Below, one piece after another: positions 1-4,691 of a stretch of DNA of 6,003 bases. The stretch is taken from assembly GCA_030597965.1 (NCBI GenBank), contig JAUVQU010000143.1, positions 1 through 6,003 of the forward strand. Direction: 5' to 3'. The stretch is from Cellvibrionaceae bacterium (GTDB lineage Bacteria; Pseudomonadota; Gammaproteobacteria; Pseudomonadales; Cellvibrionaceae). The notes beneath the pieces were generated by a model, which saw only the letters and a program-made list of their open reading frames with translations, was not told the origin of the DNA and made no database searches. Positions within the stretch are counted from its first letter, which is position 1; each line of letters begins with the position of its first letter. The translations under genes and the position numbers were made by a program.

Positions 1-773
1 ACAAGCGTATCGCCGAGATTCAATCGGGCGAAAATCCAGCTCTGGCTCCAGATAACAATGCTGAGTACTACGCAGAAGTGGTTGTTGACCTAGATGAGAT
101 CGACGAACCAATGATCGCCGATCCGGACGTCAACAACGAAGACGTATCTAAGCGTTACACGCACGATACCATTCGTCCTGTTTCCTACTACGGTGGCACC
201 AAGAAGATTGATCTGGGCTTTGTTGGATCATGCATGGTTCACAAAGGCGATATGCAGATCATTGCTCAAATGCTGCGTAACCTGGAAGTTCAAGGTGAGA
301 TCAAATTCAATGCACCGCTGGTCATTGCTCCGCCAACCTACAACATCGTTGATGAGTTGAAAGCCGAAGGCGACTGGGATCTGCTGCAGAAATACGCTGG
401 CTTCGAGTTTGATGATGCACACCCTAAAGAAGCGGCACGCACTGAATACCAAAACATCATGTACCTGGAACGCCCTGGATGTAACCTGTGTATGGGCAAC
501 CAGGAAAAAGCGGCAAAAGGTGACACAGTACTGGCTACTTCTACCCGCCTGTTCCAAGGCCGTGTCGTTGAAGACACTACCGAGAAGAAAGGTGAGTCAC
601 TGCTGGCATCCACTCCAATGGTCGTGCTGTCTACCATCTTGGGTCGCATTCCAACCATCGAAGAGTACAAGAGCGCAGTTGAAGGTATTAACCTGACAGA
701 CTTCGCGCCGCCTTCAGAAGATCTCAGCGTTGAGCCGGCAGAAGTACAAGTCGTGAAATTTGTCGATGCCTAA
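1..773 (+). CDS. acnB: Aconitate hydratase B / 2-methylisocitrate dehydratase, C-terminal part (5' end outside window)
   Basis: Cytoplasmic [4Fe-4S] enzyme that interconverts citrate and isocitrate in the TCA and glyoxylate cycles; family members also act on 2-methylisocitrate in the methylcitrate cycle. The frame is open from the left edge (first full codon at 3), so the GTG at 78 is internal and not a start. Of roughly 850-930 residues expected, 256 are present. Cluster ligands are visible: the GSCM motif with Cys at 231-233, and GCNLCMGNQ with Cys at 480-482 and 489-491. The substrate-site-like STSTRLFQGR segment and the RYTHDTIRP stretch also fit. The first two cysteines are 83 residues apart, against 59 in E. 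coli AcnB (Cys710 to Cys769), and GSCM is followed by VHKGDM where E. coli has TNIGHF. This is therefore a different AcnB class, which I recall from Bacteroidetes and some marine bacteria. The gene ends in tandem stops TAA-TAG. Its codon use is more biased than its neighbours', as expected for high expression. Confidence 0.95.
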   Translation, partial: KRIAEIQSGENPALAPDNNAEYYAEVVVDLDEIDEPMIADPDVNNEDVSKRYTHDTIRPVSYYGGTKKIDLGFVGSCMVHKGDMQIIAQMLRNLEVQGEIKFNAPLVIAPPTYNIVDELKAEGDWDLLQKYAGFEFDDAHPKEAARTEYQNIMYLERPGCNLCMGNQEKAAKGDTVLATSTRLFQGRVVEDTTEKKGESLLASTPMVVLSTILGRIPTIEEYKSAVEGINLTDFAPPSEDLSVEPAEVQVVKFVDA

Positions 774-787
774 TAGCCTCGATGAGG

Positions 788-830
788 TGGCAATTAACCT
801 AAGAGTCCTAGACTCTAGGGTTAATTGCCA
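788..830 (+). other. Long hairpin in the acnB 3' UTR
   Basis: TGGCAATTAACC at 788-799 is perfectly complementary to GGTTAATTGCCA at 819-830. In RNA the stem continues with a U-G pair (800/818), one A-A mismatch (801/817) and five more pairs (802-806 with 812-816), closing on a five-base CCTAG loop. It starts 14 bases after the acnB stop codon. There is no following T-run, so it is not a classical intrinsic terminator. It could be an RNA stability or regulatory structure, a processed 3'-UTR RNA, a protein-binding site, or one copy of a dispersed palindromic repeat. The sequence shows only the structure. Confidence 0.75.
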
Positions 831-871
831 GGCCAGCGCCGAAGATCTCTGCAGTCGCCATTGAGGAAGTG

Positions 872-897
872 AAGGTTTAAAGCAAACGTTTAACCTT
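872..897 (+). other. Second, bulged hairpin in the acnB 3' UTR
   Basis: AAGGTT at 872-877 pairs with AACCTT at 892-897. After a one-base bulge (T878), AAA at 879-881 can pair with TTT at 889-891, leaving a seven-base loop. It is A+T-rich and weak, and it lies four bases before the intrinsic terminator, so the acnB transcript would end with three stem-loops in a row. Confidence 0.4.
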
Positions 898-900
898 ATA

Positions 901-934
901 AAAAGCCCCGCCCCTTAACGGATGTGGGGCTTTT
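901..934. terminator. Intrinsic terminator between convergent acnB and the patatin gene, probably bidirectional
   Basis: AAAAGCCCC at 901-909 and GGGGCTTTT at 926-934 form a perfect nine-base inverted repeat around a 16-base loop. The G+C-rich stem core is followed by TTTT on the plus strand, and AAAA precedes it, giving a T-run on the minus strand as well. The position, 127 bases after the acnB stop and 28 bases beyond the patatin stop, fits termination of both convergent genes. Confidence 0.85.
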
Positions 935-961
935 CATTACTTGACGAATATATATCTAACC

Positions 962-2101
962 CTAAAGATTAAAAAATGCCTTAATCTTGTCCCTTTGCCA
1001 CATAGCATCGGAATGGCCGAGCTCAATTAACTCATCAATAAACCTCTCTTCAAATAAAATGTAACTACTCGTGGTTGCGCCACCACCCTTAGCTGTAGCA
1101 CCCATTGAGCGCATAAAAACACGTACGCTTTTAGGCAAATAACGAACATTGCGCCCAGCAATCTTATCAATAGGCTGACTCGGTGAAATCACCAAACTTT
1201 CTACCGGCTTCAGTTTCAGGTTGTTTTCCTGACGCACGTCCTCGGGAATTAGCTTTAGTAATTTATTGATCCGTTCAAGATGAGCCAAATCCCCCTCTAA
1301 ACTATCGACAAAAGCACTGTTAAAAAGATGCCCACCCACCTGACCAATAGATGGCGGATGCCTAACTGGTGGAGGTTTTCGCCATGATTTTGGGTTTCGA
1401 TTGTTACTGACACCAATAACCAGAATTCGCTCAGCACCTAAGTGCAAAGCCGGGCTTATAGGCGCCAACTGTCGAAGAGCACCATCACCATAATAACTGT
1501 TGCCAATTTTTGCAGCAGGGAAAACAGCGGGAATAGCGGATGAAGCCATCAGATGATCCAATGTCAGCTCTGCAACAATACCCTTACGCCGATGGTAGCT
1601 CCAATCGTCTATTGGGTTTGCAGACTGAAAGAAACTGATCGATTCGCTACTCGAGTAATTCATGGCCGTTATCGACACAGCTTTCAAATCACCAGAATCA
1701 AAACTTGTCTGTAGTTTGGAAAAATCTATGGTTTGAGAAAGAACTTCTCGAAGCGGACTATTATCCAGCAGCGCAATGGATTGCTCACGGCCCACCCCGT
1801 CATGAAATAGTGATAGACCTAAGCGACCAAAACCCCGCAGCAGATCCCACCAATGAGTTTTAAATACATGCTCGGTTCTAAGTTTGCACCAAAGCTCATT
1901 GAGATCCTTTACCGCCTCACTATAATTTCCCGTATGAGTCGCGAGCGCGAGCGCGTTGATTGCACCGGCAGAAGTACCGCAAATAATGGGAAAAGGGTTG
2001 TGAACCGAGCTGGGAAGAATTTCGTTAATGGCCGTTAAGACCCCAACTTGATATGCCGCGCGAGCGCCACCACCTGACAGAATCAAAGCGTTGGTTGGCA
2101 T
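962..2101 (-). CDS. Patatin-like phospholipase family protein
   Basis: Serine lipid acyl hydrolase of the patatin family, which uses a Ser-Asp dyad to cleave acyl groups from phospholipids or other lipids; the substrate is not evident here. The 379-residue product has the glycine-rich oxyanion-hole motif GGGAR at residues 10-14, the nucleophile elbow GTSAG at 42-46 (Ser44) and the catalytic Asp in GDGA at 205-208 (Asp206). All three are intact and in family order, so it should be active. There is no signal peptide: the N-terminal hydrophobic stretch is the first strand of the patatin fold. A region rich in Trp, Leu and Phe (about 84-100) might contact membranes. The C-terminal part (about 310-379, with the segment SYILFEERFIDELIELGHSDA) resembles the tail of other roughly 380-residue bacterial patatin-like proteins. 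The ATG start is supported by AGGAG nine bases upstream. The gene is convergent with acnB and divergent from the GAF-HD-GYP gene, so it is probably monocistronic. Confidence 0.92.
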   Translation of the reverse strand: MPTNALILSGGGARAAYQVGVLTAINEILPSSVHNPFPIICGTSAGAINALALATHTGNYSEAVKDLNELWCKLRTEHVFKTHWWDLLRGFGRLGLSLFHDGVGREQSIALLDNSPLREVLSQTIDFSKLQTSFDSGDLKAVSITAMNYSSSESISFFQSANPIDDWSYHRRKGIVAELTLDHLMASSAIPAVFPAAKIGNSYYGDGALRQLAPISPALHLGAERILVIGVSNNRNPKSWRKPPPVRHPPSIGQVGGHLFNSAFVDSLEGDLAHLERINKLLKLIPEDVRQENNLKLKPVESLVISPSQPIDKIAGRNVRYLPKSVRVFMRSMGATAKGGGATTSSYILFEERFIDELIELGHSDAMWQRDKIKAFFNL

Positions 2102-2110
2102 AGCCTCTAA

Positions 2111-2115
2111 CTCCT
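2111..2115 (-). promoter_or_regulatory. Ribosome binding site of the patatin-like gene
   Basis: CTCCT on the plus strand reads AGGAG on the minus strand, with nine bases between it and the ATG at 2101. It supports this start over the overlapping frames that extend upstream. Confidence 0.7.
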
Positions 2116-2142
2116 AATGTGAGTCTAATATGTTTGTTGCTC

Positions 2143-2171
2143 ATCATGACTAAATAGACGATCTCATTCAA
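2143..2171 (-). promoter_or_regulatory. Weak candidate sigma-70 promoter for the patatin-like gene
   Basis: Read on the minus strand, TTGAAT (2166-2171) and CATGAT (2143-2148) are separated by 17 bases. Each matches its consensus hexamer at four of six positions. The spacing is ideal and the location, about 40 bases before the start codon, is sensible, but this A+T-rich DNA would give such matches by chance. Confidence 0.25.
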
Positions 2172-2295
2172 TAAGTAATCGAGTATGGCAAGGACTTTCC
2201 ACCAGCTCATATTAAGAGTAATTCAATTATGATTTTAAATAAGTTAAAGACGCGAAGAAAATCACACTCTTAGCGCGACTAAGCACTAGAATAAC

Positions 2296-2304
2296 TGTTA
2301 TAAA
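2296..2304 (+). promoter_or_regulatory. Extended -10 promoter element for the GAF-HD-GYP gene
   Basis: TGTTATAAA has the extended -10 TGn followed by TATAAA, five of six matches to TATAAT. No good -35 hexamer lies 16-18 bases upstream, which is typical of extended -10 promoters. Transcription would begin near 2311, giving a leader of about 67-88 bases depending on the start codon used. Confidence 0.45.
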
Positions 2305-2307
2305 TAC

Positions 2308-2326
2308 ATGACTAGATACGAGTCAT
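2308..2326 (+). promoter_or_regulatory. Inverted repeat over the predicted transcription start (possible operator)
   Basis: ATGACT at 2308-2313 and AGTCAT at 2321-2326 form a perfect six-base inverted repeat with a seven-base spacer, starting four bases after the candidate -10 box. A dimeric repressor site at the start of transcription would look like this, but a six-base repeat can also arise by chance. I do not recognise the regulator. Confidence 0.3.
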
Positions 2327-2377
2327 TAATTGTCAGTTTAAATGCACAAATAACGACCAATTAAAAACCACAACTAA

Positions 2378-4615
2378 ATGTCATGTAAGGGATACTCTGT
2401 GACCTCATCGAAGGTTGAACAACTGTCACCTGAAAGCCTCAAGTATCTACTTGAACTGGCACAGCATATTGCCACCGAATACGATATCGGCGATCTCTGT
2501 GAGATTCTGTTGAACGAGGCTATTGCCATCACCAAGGCCGATGGCGGCACCTTACATGTACTCAGTAAAGACCGAGAAGTATTAGATTTTGCCTTATTCC
2601 GAAATGACTCGCTGGATATCTATGAAAACCTCTTTCATGTTGGTTCCGACACGGAACAGAAGAGATTCAACCCTATACCCCTATATTTAGATGATCATAT
2701 TGAGAACCACAGCAGCCCTGCTGCATACAGTTACCATGAACAAAAAATCATCAATATTGATAATGTTTACGAACATCAGGGACTTAATTTCACTAGCTTC
2801 AAAGAGTTTGATACCACCCAAAAATATCACAGTGAATCTTACCTCTGCGTCCCCATCATTAATAAATCATCCGAGGTGGTCGGTGTTTTTCAGCTTATCA
2901 ATGCCTGTGATGACGATGGGAAATCCTGCCCATTTTCACCGAAATTAGAAAATCATATAGCGGTACTCTCAAATTTTATTGCCAGCGTACTGGACAAACA
3001 ACTGGTTCTTAATCAGCAACGCGACCTGCTTATACAGCTGTCTGGCATTACAGAAACCCAGCCACTGCTTGAAACCATCCTGCGTGAAGCCAAGTTCTTC
3101 ACCAACGCAGAAGGCGGCAGTCTGTATTTACTGAACGAAGAAAAGGGACAGCTGGAATTTTCTGTCGTCTTAAACGATGGCCTCGATATAGACAGTACGC
3201 TTGATGAAAATGGCTCAATAGGCCTACCGCCTGTCCCGCTGCATCACCTCAATGGATTAGAGGATTACAATCATGTCGTCACGGCAGCGGTTCACTCCAA
3301 AGAAGCCATTAACATTAAAAATGTATACGATGACACCCGCTACGATTTAACCGGCACTCACAACTTTGACCAAAAATTTAACTATCGCTCATCCTCATTG
3401 TTGGCCGTGCCCCTACTAAATCATGAACAGGATGTTATTGGTGTTTTACAGCTGCTCAACGCCCGCGACATTAAATCTGGTGACTATATTCCCTTTAACA
3501 ATCGGGGCGAGCAATTGGTTCAGGCCATGGGCAGCTACGCAGCAATTGCGCTAGACAACCAACTGCTCATTAAAGGACTTAAAGAACTGTTAGACGCTTT
3601 TATCAAATGTATTGCCCAGGCAATTGATGCCAAGTCCTCTCACACATCTTCTCACTGCCAACGTATCCCTATTTTGACGGAAATGATTGCCGAGGCGGCC
3701 TGCGAGGATGACACCATATTTAGAGACTTTAATCTTAACGAAGACGAGTGGTATGAACTGAACGTAGCCGCTTGGTTACACGACTGCGGCAAGCTATCCA
3801 CACCGGATTCAATTTTAGAAAAAGCGACAAAGTTGCACCTGATGAGCGATGGTATTGACGCCATTAAAGCTCGTTTTGCCTGCATGCACCAAGAAATCGA
3901 AATAAAATACTACGAAGCATTCACGCAAAATCCAGATCAAAAAGAACAATTTGAACATATTCGAAACAAAAAAAATGAGCAGCTCAAAGGTGAATTTGAC
4001 TTCATCTACAAGTGTAATATCGGTAGTGAATATATGTCACCCGATGATCAGTTACGGGTTCAATCTATTGCTACACAGACATGGACTGACGGCTTTGGAC
4101 AAAAGAACCCACTATTAACCGAAACAGAAATTGAAAATTTGTGTATTACAAAAGGGACGCTAACCAACGCTGAACGATCCATTATTAATAATCATATGCA
4201 AGTGACGATTGACATGCTGGAGTCGCTCCCCTTCCCTAAAAAACTTCACCGTGTTCCTGAGTATGCCGGTGGTCACCATGAAAAAATGGACGGTACAGGA
4301 TTCCCTAAAGGGTTAACTCGCGAAGAAATGTCCATCCCGGCCCGTATGATGGCTATCGCGGATGTATTTGAAGCACTGACTTCCCGTGACCGCCCCTACA
4401 AAGAACCAATGAAAGTCAGCCAAGCCCTCGATATTATGACTGACATGGTCAAGAAGAATCATCTAGACCCCGACATTTACAAACTATTTATTGAGTCTAA
4501 TGTATGGCAACGCTATGCACTTCAAGAGTTGGCCTCCATTCAATTAGACATTGAGGATTATTCCTACGAACCAGTCTCACCCCTGAGCCTCACTCAAAAT
4601 GACTCACAGCTATAA
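2378..4615 (+). CDS. Tandem-GAF HD-GYP domain protein, candidate cyclic-di-GMP phosphodiesterase
   Basis: Predicted cytoplasmic signalling enzyme: two sensory GAF domains joined by a helix to an HD-GYP hydrolase, a family that degrades cyclic-di-GMP. Coordinates give the longest frame; a GTG at 2399 has the better ribosome site. Numbering from the ATG, GAF1 spans about 36-200 and GAF2 about 230-395. Each carries an FD...S...VP....V.GV.QL.NA pattern like cyclic-nucleotide-type GAF domains. The catalytic part (about 400-700) has HTSSHCQR (422-429), HDCGK (468-472), His606 in INNH, HHEKMDGTGFP (633-643) and Asp662 in ADVFEALTSRDRP. Metal-binding His and Asp residues thus look complete, but the signature Tyr is Phe642 (GFP). 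About 138 residues separate His468 from His606, where compact HD-GYP domains have about 29, so there is a large helical insert (about 480-595); I recall a similar insert in other proteobacterial GAF-HD-GYP proteins. There are no membrane segments or signal peptide. No partner cyclase gene is in the window. The domain call is firm; the cyclic-di-GMP substrate is inferred from the family. Confidence 0.93.
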   Translation: MSCKGYSVTSSKVEQLSPESLKYLLELAQHIATEYDIGDLCEILLNEAIAITKADGGTLHVLSKDREVLDFALFRNDSLDIYENLFHVGSDTEQKRFNPIPLYLDDHIENHSSPAAYSYHEQKIINIDNVYEHQGLNFTSFKEFDTTQKYHSESYLCVPIINKSSEVVGVFQLINACDDDGKSCPFSPKLENHIAVLSNFIASVLDKQLVLNQQRDLLIQLSGITETQPLLETILREAKFFTNAEGGSLYLLNEEKGQLEFSVVLNDGLDIDSTLDENGSIGLPPVPLHHLNGLEDYNHVVTAAVHSKEAINIKNVYDDTRYDLTGTHNFDQKFNYRSSSLLAVPLLNHEQDVIGVLQLLNARDIKSGDYIPFNNRGEQLVQAMGSYAAIALDNQLLIKGLKELLDAFIKCIAQAIDAKSSHTSSHCQRIPILTEMIAEAACEDDTIFRDFNLNEDEWYELNVAAWLHDCGKLSTPDSILEKATKLHLMSDGIDAIKARFACMHQEIEIKYYEAFTQNPDQKEQFEHIRNKKNEQLKGEFDFIYKCNIGSEYMSPDDQLRVQSIATQTWTDGFGQKNPLLTETEIENLCITKGTLTNAERSIINNHMQVTIDMLESLPFPKKLHRVPEYAGGHHEKMDGTGFPKGLTREEMSIPARMMAIADVFEALTSRDRPYKEPMKVSQALDIMTDMVKKNHLDPDIYKLFIESNVWQRYALQELASIQLDIEDYSYEPVSPLSLTQNDSQL
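2387..2392 (+). promoter_or_regulatory. Shine-Dalgarno-like AAGGGA favouring a GTG start at 2399
   Basis: AAGGGA lies six bases before an in-frame GTG at 2399-2401. The upstream ATG at 2378 is preceded only by an A/C-rich stretch without a recognisable ribosome binding site. Translation may therefore begin at 2399, making the protein 738 rather than 745 residues. The seven residues in question carry no domain. Confidence 0.5.
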
Positions 4616-4644
4616 TTCTTTTAGGTTTAGAGCCAAGCCCCGCC

Positions 4645-4691
4645 CCAATGTGATTAACGTAGATCTTTTCTCAAGATTTTACCCACATTGG
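4645..4691 (+). terminator. Weak possible terminator structure overlapping the fadD 3' end
   Basis: CCAATGTG at 4645-4652 and CACATTGG at 4684-4691 form a perfect eight-base inverted repeat. The 31-base loop contains a second small hairpin, ATCTT at 4663-4667 with AAGAT at 4673-4677, followed by TTT. It is the only stem-loop I see downstream of the GAF-HD-GYP gene, and it lies mostly within the last codons of convergent fadD. The stems are short and A+T-rich, so terminator function is doubtful. Confidence 0.25.

Noticed and set aside
78..80. GTG as the start of the first plus-strand gene
   Set aside because: The same frame stays open to the left edge, and the conserved aconitase domain continues on both sides, so the GTG is an internal Val codon.
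228..670. Minus-strand open frames at 228-557 and 338-670 and a plus-strand frame at 409-696 inside acnB
   Set aside because: They lie wholly within a clearly coding, strongly codon-biased gene, show no recognisable domain or ribosome site, and overlap one another.
788..830. Integron attC site or transposon end
   Set aside because: The palindrome lacks the RYYYAAC/GTTRRRY core sites of attC, and there is no integrase, transposase or target duplication nearby.
941..969. Possible plus-strand promoter TTGACG with an A+T-rich stretch antisense to the patatin gene
   Set aside because: The -35-like TTGACG is good, but the hexamer 17 bases downstream (AAAGAT) matches the -10 consensus at only three of six positions.
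1941..1955. Tandem GCGAGC repeat inside the patatin-like gene
   Set aside because: It simply encodes the Ala-Leu-Ala-Leu-Ala helix just after the GTSAG elbow. Two and a half units is too few to call a microsatellite or phase-variable tract.
2025..2210. Minus-strand 61-codon frame overlapping the start of the patatin-like gene
   Set aside because: It overlaps the conserved patatin N-terminus in another frame; the patatin start has its own AGGAG site, and the peptide shows no recognisable feature.
3652..3885. Minus-strand 77-codon frame within the HD-GYP region
   Set aside because: It is antisense to the conserved HDCGK catalytic region and has no supporting signal.
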